Assembly (NCBI GenBank): GCA_002373595.1
Contig: DFKT01000081.1
Coordinates: 1-5,593, forward strand
Length of the DNA stretch: 5,593 nt
Reading direction: 5' to 3'
Source of the DNA: Lachnospiraceae bacterium UBA3638
GTDB lineage: Bacteria > Bacillota > Clostridia > Lachnospirales > Lachnospiraceae
A program made the translations under genes and the position numbers. The number at the start of each line of letters is the position of its first letter. The first letter of the stretch is position 1. Below are positions 1 through 5,518 of this stretch, in pieces. Below the pieces are notes generated by a model. The model saw nothing but the letters and a program-made list of their open reading frames with translations. It searched no databases and was not told where the DNA came from.

Positions 1-426
1 CGCGGCAATGTCATGGATATGGCAGTCGGTGTCATCATCGGAGGCGCATTCCAGGCTATCATCAACAGCCTTGTTAAGGATGTGATCATGCCGATCATCA
101 CGCTTATCACCGGCGGTATCGACTTCAGTGAGTGGTATGTTTCTCTTAACGGAGAGAAATACGAATCCCTTGCAGCTGCTCAGGAAGCAGGCGCTGCAAC
201 CCTTAATTACGGCGTTTTCATCACCGCAATCATCAATTTCCTTCTCATGGCTCTCGTGATCTTCTGCATTGTGAAGGCACTTAACAAGGCCAGCGAGAAG
301 GCTCTCAAGAAGAACCGGAAAGAGGAGGAGGCAGCTCCTACCGTTAAGACTTGTCCCTTCTGTAAGAGCGAGATCGCGATTGATGCTACCAGATGTCCTC
401 ATTGCACCTCCGAGCTTAAGGACTGA
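1..426 (+). CDS. mscL: Large-conductance mechanosensitive channel MscL, 5'-truncated by window edge, with C-terminal zinc ribbon
   Basis: MscL forms a homopentameric membrane pore that opens under membrane tension and releases solutes during hypo-osmotic shock. The frame is open from base 1 and begins RGNV, which matches the conserved N-terminal segment of TM1; by comparison with E. coli MscL about 12 residues lie upstream. The ATG at 13 is therefore an internal codon. Counting from that ATG, TM1 covers roughly residues 2-33 (AVGVIIGGAF, then the IMP segment), a periplasmic-type loop 36-66, and TM2 about 67-90 (YGVFITAIINFLLMALVIF). A basic stretch (KALKKNRKEEE) follows. The tail carries C114-P-F-C117 and C128-P-H-C131, a CX2C-X10-CX2C zinc ribbon where E. 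coli MscL has a C-terminal helical bundle. The family call is very secure; zinc binding is inferred from the cysteine spacing. The next gene starts 45 nt downstream with no clear terminator between. Confidence 0.95.
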   Translation, partial: RGNVMDMAVGVIIGGAFQAIINSLVKDVIMPIITLITGGIDFSEWYVSLNGEKYESLAAAQEAGAATLNYGVFITAIINFLLMALVIFCIVKALNKASEKALKKNRKEEEAAPTVKTCPFCKSEIAIDATRCPHCTSELKD

Positions 427-471
427 GCACGGAGCGCTTCAAAATACTAACAGATTTCGGAATTACACGAT

Positions 472-1530
472 TTGAAAAAACTACCCGGCAGAATACATAA
501 AACGATGATGGGATTGTCCGTACTTGCGATGCTTTTTGTCTTCGCATCATGCGGACAGTCTGATTCGTATATCCGGAAGGCAATGGAAGAGATCGAGGCC
601 CTCGATTATGATGCAGCGCTCACTTCTCTTCAGAGTGCGGAGGATGAGGGCGAGAATGCGAGACTCGTTGCCAGAGCACGCGGTATAGCCTATATGGGCA
701 AGACTTCCTACGAAGAAGCTGTAGAGGAATTTAAAAAGTCCCTCAGCCTCAGCAACGGATTTGTTCAGCCCATCGATTATGATATTAACTACTACATGGG
801 CGCAGCACTCGTTAAGCTTGGCAGATATGAGGAAGCAGAGGATGCTTATACCGCGATCATCGATCTTGATGATCAGGAGGAAGCTTACTACCTTCGCGGA
901 ATGGTCAGACTTAAGCGCAGCGAATACAGCGAGGCAATGACCGACTTTGACAGATGCATCAAAGACGACCCCGAGAATTACACTCGCATGCTGGATATTT
1001 ACAATGCACTTGCAGAGAACGGCTACAGAGAAGCAGGTGTCGAGTATCTGGGCAAAGCGATAGATGACGGCGGTGCCAAAGTATCCGCTCTCGACAGAGG
1101 CAGGATGTACTTCTACATGGGTGAATACCAGAAGGCTGCCAATGCTCTCGAGGAAGCAAGACGCGACAGCGGCGATGCCGACAGTTCGCTCTATCTCGGC
1201 AGATCATACGAGGCAGTCGGTGAGTACAATTACGCCAAGACCGTCTATGAGCAGTATCTGACGACGGGCGATGCAAATGCAGCCATATACAATCAGCTCG
1301 GCCTGTGCGACCTCGCAATGGGAGAGTATCACAAAGCACTCGAAGCTTTTGATGCCGGAATGCAGACCGGTGACACATCACTCATGCAGAGCCTCTCATA
1401 CAATGAGATCGTGGCTTACGAGTACCTCGGAGATTTCACTTCCGCGGCCGCTCTCATGGAGAATTACGTAAAGAATTATCCCGAGGATGAAGCTGCATTG
1501 AGAGAGCAGCAGTTCCTCGCAACGAGATAA
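472..1530 (+). CDS. TPR-repeat lipoprotein of unknown specific role
   Basis: This is a predicted surface-anchored scaffold. The N-terminus (KK, a hydrophobic run LSVLAMLFVF, then ASC with Cys27) is a lipoprotein signal peptide; F at -3 of the lipobox is slightly off consensus. Residues from about 31 to 341 are almost entirely tetratricopeptide repeats of about 34 residues, roughly eight or nine. The clearest units lie near 63-96, 103-136 (LGRYEEAEDAY), 137-170, 204-236 (MGEYQKAANAL), 237-270 (VGEYNYAKTVYE), 271-304 (MGEYHKALEAF) and 308-341. TPRs are helical protein-binding surfaces, so it probably binds a partner outside the membrane; no enzyme domain is visible. The start is uncertain: TTG at 472 gives a good signal-peptide n-region but has no recognisable Shine-Dalgarno, and neither do the in-frame ATGs at 505/508, which would leave a shorter but still usable signal. 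It ends 18 nt before pyrF, so the two are probably co-transcribed. Confidence 0.85.
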   Translation: MKKLPGRIHKTMMGLSVLAMLFVFASCGQSDSYIRKAMEEIEALDYDAALTSLQSAEDEGENARLVARARGIAYMGKTSYEEAVEEFKKSLSLSNGFVQPIDYDINYYMGAALVKLGRYEEAEDAYTAIIDLDDQEEAYYLRGMVRLKRSEYSEAMTDFDRCIKDDPENYTRMLDIYNALAENGYREAGVEYLGKAIDDGGAKVSALDRGRMYFYMGEYQKAANALEEARRDSGDADSSLYLGRSYEAVGEYNYAKTVYEQYLTTGDANAAIYNQLGLCDLAMGEYHKALEAFDAGMQTGDTSLMQSLSYNEIVAYEYLGDFTSAAALMENYVKNYPEDEAALREQQFLATR

Positions 1531-1531
1531 A

Positions 1532-1539
1532 AGAAAGGA
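1532..1539 (+). promoter_or_regulatory. Ribosome binding site of pyrF
   Basis: AGAAAGGA lies 9 nt before the ATG at 1549 and supports that start. It sits in the 18-nt gap after the TPR gene stop, consistent with operon-style translation. Confidence 0.7.
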
Positions 1540-1548
1540 TCTGAAGAC

Positions 1549-2484
1549 ATGATCGATAAACTCATTCAGGGGATCAAAAAAACAGGAGCGCCCATTGTAG
1601 TCGGCTTAGACCCTATGATGAAGTATGTGCCCGAACATATCAAAGCCAAGGCTTTCAAGGCGCAGGGCGAGACCTTAGAGGGCGCAGCGGAAGCAATACT
1701 TGAGTACAACAAGGGACTGGTTGATGCGATATATGACCTTGTGCCCGCTGTTAAGCCTCAGATCGCGATGTATGAGCAGTTCGGCATCCCCGGACTCATC
1801 GCATTTAAAAAGACCGTTGACTACTGCAAAGAAAAAGGACTCGTTGTTATCGGTGATATAAAGAGAGGTGATATCGGATCTACTTCCGAAGCGTACGCAG
1901 TAGGACATATCGGAAAGGTTGCAATAGGTGCAAACAAGATCGCTGCATTCGACGAGGATATAGTTACAGTCAATCCTTATCTCGGAAGCGATGGAGTACA
2001 GCCTTTCGTGAAGGTCTGCACCGAGGAGGACAAGGGAATCTTCGTACTTGTTAAGACCTCCAATCCTTCGAGCGGAGAGCTTCAGGATCTCGAGTGCGAC
2101 GGTAAGCACATCTACGAGATCATGGGCGAGATGGTAAATAAATGGAATGCACCTACGATCAAGGATGGCGCGAAGTACGGTGAAGTCGGTGCCGTTGTCG
2201 GAGCTACTTATCCCGAGCAGGGCAAGGTGTTGAGAAAGATCATGGCCAACTCCTACATCCTCGTTCCGGGCTACGGAGCACAGGGCGGAAAGGGAGCAGA
2301 CCTTGTTCATTTCTTTGACGAGGACGGACTCGGAGCCATAGTTAATTCTTCGAGAGGAATCATCGCCGCATATACCCAGGAGAAATATGCATCCTACGGA
2401 GACGAAGGATTTGCGGATGCGGCAAGGGCTGCAGTGCTCGATATGAAAAAAGATATTTCGGATGCTCTTGAGGCAAGAGGCTGA
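1549..2484 (+). CDS. pyrF: Orotidine 5'-phosphate decarboxylase, type 2 subfamily
   Basis: PyrF catalyses the last step of de novo UMP synthesis, decarboxylating orotidine monophosphate in the cytoplasm. The 311-residue length and motif layout fit the longer type 2 (TIGR02127-like) subfamily rather than the roughly 230-240 residue E. coli/B. subtilis type. Visible landmarks of the TIM barrel are GLDP at 19-22, AVKPQ around 67-71 with K69, the catalytic DIKRGDIGS at 103-111 (D103, K105, D108), NPYLG at 142-146, VKTSNP at 168-173, GAT at 218-220, the phosphate-binding PGYGAQGG at 240-247 and NSSRG at 266-270. All expected catalytic residues are present, so the enzyme should be active. The ATG is backed by a good RBS. 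Other pyrimidine genes are not adjacent; instead it sits between a TPR lipoprotein gene and glgA. Confidence 0.96.
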   Translation: MIDKLIQGIKKTGAPIVVGLDPMMKYVPEHIKAKAFKAQGETLEGAAEAILEYNKGLVDAIYDLVPAVKPQIAMYEQFGIPGLIAFKKTVDYCKEKGLVVIGDIKRGDIGSTSEAYAVGHIGKVAIGANKIAAFDEDIVTVNPYLGSDGVQPFVKVCTEEDKGIFVLVKTSNPSSGELQDLECDGKHIYEIMGEMVNKWNAPTIKDGAKYGEVGAVVGATYPEQGKVLRKIMANSYILVPGYGAQGGKGADLVHFFDEDGLGAIVNSSRGIIAAYTQEKYASYGDEGFADAARAAVLDMKKDISDALEARG

Positions 2485-2510
2485 GATAATTTGCGGATGT
2501 AATATACCGC

Positions 2511-2517
2511 AGGGAGG
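2511..2517 (+). promoter_or_regulatory. Ribosome binding site of glgA
   Basis: AGGGAGG is placed 6 nt before the ATG at 2524. A weak 5-bp inverted repeat, TGCGG (2492-2496) with CCGCA (2507-2511), ends on the first base of this site; it is too short to claim as a regulatory hairpin. Confidence 0.75.
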
Positions 2518-2523
2518 TTAAGC

Positions 2524-3969
2524 ATGAAAAAGATTCTGTTTGTTGCATCGGAAGGCGTGCCTTTCGTAAAGACCGGAGGACTTGCCGACGTTGTCGGATC
2601 CCTTCCCAAGTACATCGACAAGAAGTACTTCGACGTGAGGGTTTTCCTTCCAAAGTATGCCTGCATGAAGCCTGAATTTGCGGGCAAGCTCAACTATGTG
2701 ACAAATTTCTACATGGATTTCAACTGGCAGAATGTATATGTCGGTATCTTCGAAGCCAAGGTAGACGGAGTACAGTATTACTTCATCGACAATGAATTCT
2801 ACTGGAGCGGTCCCAAGGTATATAATGACGATCCCAGATACGAGATCGAGAGATATTCATACTTCTGCAAGGCCGTGCTTTCAGCGCTTCCTGTGATCGA
2901 TTTCAGACCCGACCTCATCCACTGCCACGACTGGCAGACCGGACTCATCCCCGTATATCTCCACGAGAGATTTGCAGGCGGTGATTTCTATCGCGGTATC
3001 AAGACTGTTATCACGATCCACAACCTCAAGTTCCAGGGCAAGTGGGATGTTAAGACCGTTAAGAACCTGACCGGACTTCCCGATTATTACTTTGCTCCCG
3101 ATAAGCTTGAATCATACAAGGATGCAAACCTCTTAAAGGGAGGTATCGTTTTTGCTGATGCTATCACTACCGTTAGTGACACTTACGCAGAGGAGATCAA
3201 GATGCCTTTCTACGGAGAGGGGCTCGACGGCCTGCTCCGCGCACGTGCGGGATCTCTTCGCGGTATAGTCAACGGTATCGACTACAGCGACTTTGATCCT
3301 ACCACGGACAAGAATATCGTAAAGCAGTACGATGTAAAGAATTTCCGCAAGGAGAAATCCAAAAACAAGAAAGCGCTCCAGGAGGAACTCGGACTTGCTG
3401 TCGATGAGAAGAAGATGATGATCGGCATCGTCTCCAGACTTACTGATCAGAAGGGTCTCGACCTCGTTGCTTATATCATGGACGAGCTCTGCCAGGATGA
3501 TATTCAACTCGTAGTACTCGGTACGGGTGAGGAACGTTACGAGAATATGTTCCGCCACTTCGACTGGAAGTACAGCGACAAGGTATCCGCAAACATCTAC
3601 TACTCGGATCCTCTTTCACACAAGATCTACGCTGCATGCGATGCATACCTTATGCCTTCACTCTTTGAGCCCTGTGGCCTCTCGCAGCTGATCGCCCTTC
3701 ATTACGGTACTGTTCCCATCGTCCGTGAGACAGGCGGCTTAAAGGACACTGTAGAGCCTTACAACGAGTATGAGAGCAAGGGTACAGGATTCTCATTCGT
3801 CAATTACAACGCTCACGAGCTCCTTCGCACGATCCGCTACGCCGAGCAGATCTACTACGACAGACGCCGTGAGTGGAACAAGATAGTAGACCGCGCTATG
3901 GCCGTAGATTATTCCTGGTCCGTCTCCGCCGGCAAGTACCAGGAGATGTACGACTGGTTGATAGGGTAG
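2524..3969 (+). CDS. glgA: Glycogen synthase (ADP-glucose type, GT5 family)
   Basis: GlgA transfers glucose from ADP-glucose to the non-reducing end of alpha-1,4-glucan in bacterial glycogen synthesis. The 481-residue length is normal for the family, and both Rossmann lobes of the GT-B fold are complete. In the N-terminal lobe: KTGGLADV at 16-23 (nucleotide-sugar binding), HCHDWQTG at 133-140, and TIHN at 164-167 with H166 matching E. coli H161. VSDTYAEEI at 217-225 and NGIDYSDFDP near 250-259 lead into the linker. In the C-terminal lobe: VSRLTDQKG at 303-311, with R305 and K310 at the conserved donor phosphate positions, and SLFEPCGLSQ at 379-388 with E382 and C384, followed by TGGL at 403-406. 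No key residue is missing. The start is set by an excellent RBS. No glgB, glgC or glgP is present in the window; the gene is 39 nt behind pyrF and may share its transcript. Confidence 0.97.
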   Translation: MKKILFVASEGVPFVKTGGLADVVGSLPKYIDKKYFDVRVFLPKYACMKPEFAGKLNYVTNFYMDFNWQNVYVGIFEAKVDGVQYYFIDNEFYWSGPKVYNDDPRYEIERYSYFCKAVLSALPVIDFRPDLIHCHDWQTGLIPVYLHERFAGGDFYRGIKTVITIHNLKFQGKWDVKTVKNLTGLPDYYFAPDKLESYKDANLLKGGIVFADAITTVSDTYAEEIKMPFYGEGLDGLLRARAGSLRGIVNGIDYSDFDPTTDKNIVKQYDVKNFRKEKSKNKKALQEELGLAVDEKKMMIGIVSRLTDQKGLDLVAYIMDELCQDDIQLVVLGTGEERYENMFRHFDWKYSDKVSANIYYSDPLSHKIYAACDAYLMPSLFEPCGLSQLIALHYGTVPIVRETGGLKDTVEPYNEYESKGTGFSFVNYNAHELLRTIRYAEQIYYDRRREWNKIVDRAMAVDYSWSVSAGKYQEMYDWLIG

Positions 3970-4015
3970 GCCTCAAACGCAGATTCTAAGCGGGTTTCAA
4001 GAAGCGGGAAACGGC

Positions 4016-4048
4016 TTTGACTACAATTTGACTACACTGGATTGTAGT
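4016..4048 (+). repeat. TTTGACTACA tandem repeat with overlapping inverted repeat
   Basis: TTTGACTACA occurs at 4016-4025 and again at 4027-4036, an 11-nt period. ACTACAAT (4020-4027) is exactly inverted as ATTGTAGT (4041-4048), and the inner ACTACA (4031-4036) can pair with TGTAGT (4043-4048) instead. Such a cluster could be a protein-binding site, a recombinase arm/attachment site or a scar of an integrated element. The GACTACA word recurs inside the operator near 4266. The repeat structure is certain; its role is not known. Confidence 0.6.
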
Positions 4049-4089
4049 AGACATAACATAACATCAGGTTTTTAATTGTATCAGATGAT

Positions 4090-4129
4090 AGACACTTTTC
4101 TGGGAAACACCGGAGAGGTGTCTTTTTCT
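4090..4129 (+). terminator. Intrinsic terminator downstream of glgA
   Basis: A 14-bp stem (4090-4103 with 4110-4123, three G-U pairs, no mismatch) closes a GAAACA loop and runs directly into TTTTT (4123-4127). It lies about 120 nt after the glgA stop and is the first good stop signal for the upstream genes. The reverse strand lacks a U-run after the stem, so it acts on + strand transcription. Confidence 0.85.
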
Positions 4130-4183
4130 GTATGGTCAAAAACATTTTAAATTTTTGGGTGAAGAGTAGCTGATTATGTATGA

Positions 4184-4221
4184 AATCCCGGGAAACCTTG
4201 TCGGTTTTCCGGATTTTTTTT
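4184..4221 (+). terminator. Second intrinsic terminator, just upstream of the cassette promoter
   Basis: The stem pairs 4184-4197 with 4203-4215 (13 bp including one G-U, single bulged C at 4189) around a TTGTC loop, with eight consecutive T at 4214-4221. It ends 2 nt before the -35 box of the next promoter, so it insulates the HTH cassette from read-through. Confidence 0.85.
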
Positions 4222-4223
4222 CA

Positions 4224-4252
4224 TTGACATCTACACAATGTGGAGGTAATAT
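4224..4252 (+). promoter_or_regulatory. Near-consensus sigma-A promoter for the HTH cassette
   Basis: TTGACA (4224-4229), a 17-nt spacer, then TAATAT (4247-4252); the start of transcription is expected near 4259. This is close to ideal housekeeping consensus, so the promoter should be strong unless repressed. A dyad occupies the spacer and a second lies just downstream of the start. Confidence 0.85.
4231..4245 (+). promoter_or_regulatory. Operator-like dyad 1, between -35 and -10
   Basis: CTACACAATGTGGAG is a 15-bp dyad centred at 4238 with one mismatched pair. It shares its first 12 bases with the perfect dyad at 4268. A repressor bound here would block RNA polymerase. The TACA/TGTG half-sites recall BlaI/MecI/CopY-type operators, but the spacing differs from the classical bla/mec and cop boxes. 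Confidence 0.7.
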
Positions 4253-4267
4253 AAAGACACAATACGA

Positions 4268-4282
4268 CTACACAATGTGTAG
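4268..4282 (+). promoter_or_regulatory. Operator-like dyad 2, perfect 15-bp palindrome
   Basis: CTACACA-A-TGTGTAG is a perfect palindrome around position 4275, about 37 bp (centre to centre) from dyad 1 and roughly +10 to +24 relative to the predicted start. The word ACACAAT also occurs at 4257-4263 between the two dyads, a possible third half-site. Candidate binders are the XRE protein encoded just downstream (autoregulation) or a BlaI/MecI-type repressor outside the window. Confidence 0.75.
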
Positions 4283-4310
4283 GACGCGATATAGTTTTAG
4301 TTTTTTATCG

Positions 4311-4318
4311 GAAAGGAG
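4311..4318 (+). promoter_or_regulatory. Ribosome binding site deciding the HTH gene start
   Basis: GAAAGGAG lies 10 nt before the ATG at 4329. The upstream in-frame ATG at 4176 precedes the terminator and promoter and cannot be the start of transcripts made from that promoter, so 4329 is preferred. Confidence 0.8.
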
Positions 4319-4328
4319 ATTCCACGTT

Positions 4329-4595
4329 ATGTCGACAAAAACATATATGGTTGAGGGAATGAAGATCCAGATAGATGTTGATAAAAATGAAAACTTTGAG
4401 AAAAGAATGATTTCATACTATATCCGTGCCATCAGAAATGAGGCCGGAATGAGTAGAACGGAGTTTTCTAAATGGATTGGTATGCCACAGCGCACTCTGG
4501 AAGCCTGGGAAAGAGGAGAGAGAGAAATGCCTGAATATGTCCTCAGACTCATAGCCTACAAGGTTCGAATGGAGAAGGCGGCAGGAAGGATTTGA
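4329..4595 (+). CDS. Small XRE-type helix-turn-helix DNA-binding protein
   Basis: This 88-residue protein is probably a DNA-binding regulator. Residues 1-27 form a short N-terminal segment (MSTKTYMVEGMKIQIDVD). From about residue 32 comes a Cro/C1-like helix-turn-helix: IRAIRNEAGMSRTEFSKWIG, then MPQRTLEAWERG as the recognition helix and following turn. The tail MPEYVLRLIAYKVRMEK is shared by many small clostridial XRE proteins (from memory, no search). It has no ligand-binding or dimerisation domain beyond this. The start is chosen from the RBS and because the promoter lies inside the longer open frame from 4176. It is first in a two-gene unit, 12 nt ahead of the next gene. Two dyads over its promoter make autorepression plausible but unproven. 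A role as an antitoxin-like partner of the next gene is possible, though nothing in the sequence proves it. Confidence 0.8.
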   Translation: MSTKTYMVEGMKIQIDVDKNENFEKRMISYYIRAIRNEAGMSRTEFSKWIGMPQRTLEAWERGEREMPEYVLRLIAYKVRMEKAAGRI

Positions 4596-4602
4596 AAGGA
4601 GG
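4595..4602 (+). promoter_or_regulatory. Ribosome binding site of the acidic-protein gene
   Basis: AAAGGAGG overlaps the last base of the HTH gene stop codon and lies 5 nt before the ATG at 4608. It is a near-perfect anti-16S match, so the second gene should be translated efficiently from the shared transcript. Confidence 0.8.
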
Positions 4603-4607
4603 CATTT

Positions 4608-5036
4608 ATGCTTATAAATGGAAATGAGGTCAATATCAGTAAGCTGACAGTTGAAGAGGCTAATAATTTATCTGCCCTCGCGAATTTGAATGATCATTTT
4701 GAAGGGGATTCTGCATTATACCAAACAGATGAGATCATCGATATTGCAGGATTCAGATTTAAACCTGCGTACGAATTTGAGATTATAGATGAAGTGCCAT
4801 CTTTGAACTGCATATACTTGAAGCCCGAACGAGGTGGAGATACAGTTCTTGAAATTATCCATAACTGGAAAGATAAGATTTGTGAATTATATGATTGTGA
4901 GACTTTGAGTGAATCGTATGAACAGCCAGATTATCATGGAAGGTTTGCATATGAAGGCGATGATGACTACTGGACTATAAAAAAGAGTACGAACGCGTTT
5001 AACCTTGATTATGAGGTACGCATTGTTGTTATGTAA
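4608..5036 (+). CDS. Hypothetical acidic protein, partner of the HTH gene
   Basis: I do not recognise this 142-residue protein. By my count it has about 29 Asp/Glu against about 11 Lys/Arg, a strongly negative charge. There is no signal peptide, membrane segment, cysteine cluster or clear catalytic motif. The N-terminus (MLINGNEVNISKLTVEEAN) suggests a strand then a helix; acidic patches include DEIIDIAGFRF, EFEIIDEVPS and YEGDDDYW. It is probably cytoplasmic. The gene follows the HTH gene by 12 nt with a strong RBS and is closed by a terminator at 5057, so it is the last gene of the unit. Base composition is visibly more AT-rich than in pyrF and glgA, fitting horizontal acquisition. It could be a toxin, an immunity or inhibitor protein, or a DNA-mimic-like acidic protein, but these are guesses from charge and context only. 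Confidence 0.75.
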   Translation: MLINGNEVNISKLTVEEANNLSALANLNDHFEGDSALYQTDEIIDIAGFRFKPAYEFEIIDEVPSLNCIYLKPERGGDTVLEIIHNWKDKICELYDCETLSESYEQPDYHGRFAYEGDDDYWTIKKSTNAFNLDYEVRIVVM

Positions 5037-5056
5037 TTTACTGATAAAAATATCAA

Positions 5057-5093
5057 GCGGATGGGAAAGAAGTATTTTCCTGTCCGCATTTTT
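5057..5093 (+). terminator. Intrinsic terminator of the HTH/acidic-protein unit
   Basis: GCGGATGGGAAA (5057-5068) pairs with TTTCCTGTCCGC (5076-5087), 12 bp including two G-U pairs, around a short loop, followed by ATTTTT (5088-5093). It begins 20 nt after the stop codon of the second gene. Confidence 0.85.
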
Positions 5094-5381
5094 GTGATAA
5101 TAATAAAGAAGCTGAATGCCATTTTAAAAGGAATGTGCAGGAAATAAATCTGGTTACTCTATTTTTTTATATCTATTTGATTGATTGAAAAAAGCTTCAA
5201 AACCGCATGATTGAAATGTTTGTTACTATTCACAGATAAATGGAAGTGAAGAATGAAGCTCACATCAGTGGGCTTTATTTTTATTGTTGAAACGGTTAGA
5301 ATCTTTGTATTAAGCAAATCGGAATTTTACGCACAGTTTGATAGAGGATAATGAGAACAGCCAATTCTTCGAGAAACTAAG
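5094..5381 (+). other. AT-rich intergenic stretch between the cassette and the IS element
   Basis: I find no convincing gene. Only tiny frames exist, such as 10 codons from ATGATTGAAATG (about 5209) and 9 codons from the ATG at 5351 that stops at 5378-5380, just before the likely IS boundary. The one firm signal is the terminator at 5253-5282. The stretch could be a decayed gene, an untranslated RNA region or simple spacer. Confidence 0.5.
5253..5282 (+). terminator. Orphan intrinsic terminator
   Basis: ATGAAGCTCAC (5253-5263) pairs with GTGGGCTTTAT (5268-5278) as an 11-bp stem with two G-U pairs and an ATCA tetraloop, leading into TTTTT (5278-5282). No gene is visible between the previous terminator and this one, so it may end a small RNA or remain from a lost gene. 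Confidence 0.75.
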
Positions 5382-5386
5382 TGATT

Positions 5387-5454
5387 ATTCCGGCCCTCCC
5401 AGAGCCACCATTCCGGAGAATGAGAGCCACTGATTCCGGAGTTTTGGAGCCACC
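5387..5454 (+). repeat. Three 23-bp tandem repeats at the IS21 left end
   Basis: ATTCCGG begins at 5387, 5410 and 5433, an exact 23-nt period, each followed by GAGCCAC (5402, 5424, 5447). A degenerate fourth half, GCGGCCACTG, follows at 5457. Multiple internal repeats at the ends are typical of IS21-family elements, where they act as transposase binding sites. Confidence 0.9.
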
Positions 5455-5518
5455 TTGCGGCCACTGAATCATATATTCCTTTATACTGTACGTGCATGCC
5501 TTCAGCGTGACTACAGAT

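Larger units (their letters stand above)
3970..4328 (+). other. 359-nt intergenic regulatory region after glgA
   Basis: There is no convincing gene here. A reading frame open from the ATG at 4176 runs into the downstream HTH gene, but it spans a terminator and the promoter, so I treat it as noncoding. In order the region holds a TTTGACTACA repeat cluster (4016-4048), an intrinsic terminator (4090-4129), a 55-nt AT-rich spacer, a second terminator (4184-4221), and a promoter with two dyad operators (4224-4282). It marks the change from backbone genes to more AT-rich accessory DNA. Confidence 0.7.

Noticed and set aside
959..1381. Minus-strand open frame inside the TPR gene, and short + frames at 1064-1261 and 1271-1471
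   Set aside because: They lie wholly or almost wholly inside a clear TPR coding frame, have Arg/Cys/His-rich low-quality translations and no RBS: shadow frames.
1675..2310. 211-codon minus-strand open frame opposite pyrF
   Set aside because: Complete overlap with an intact, motif-rich pyrF; no recognisable domain or RBS.
2409..2499. 11-bp direct repeat ATTTGCGGATG at 2409 and 2489
   Set aside because: One copy is inside pyrF coding sequence and the other in a short spacer; a single pair is likely chance.
2360..2693. Two overlapping minus-strand frames across the pyrF/glgA junction
   Set aside because: Antisense to both intact genes, mutually overlapping, no protein-like features.
3133..3558. 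Minus-strand frame opposite glgA
   Set aside because: Shadow of the conserved GlgA coding sequence.
3991..4013. GTTTC...GAAAC inverted repeat after glgA as a terminator
   Set aside because: Only a 5-bp stem and no T-run; the stem at 4090 is far better.
4132..4173. 13-residue frame (MVKNILNFWVKSS) between the two terminators
   Set aside because: No RBS, directly behind a terminator, too short to support.
4176..4328. N-terminal extension of the HTH gene from the ATG at 4176
   Set aside because: It spans a terminator, the -35/-10 boxes and both dyads, and has no RBS; the RBS-backed ATG at 4329 explains the gene better.
5283..5306. Possible promoter TTGTTG / TATTAA before the IS element
   Set aside because: Poor -35 and no downstream gene; AT-rich DNA gives such matches by chance.
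5509..5515. GACTACA in front of istA as another operator half-site
   Set aside because: A lone 7-mer with no inverted partner nearby; probably coincidence.
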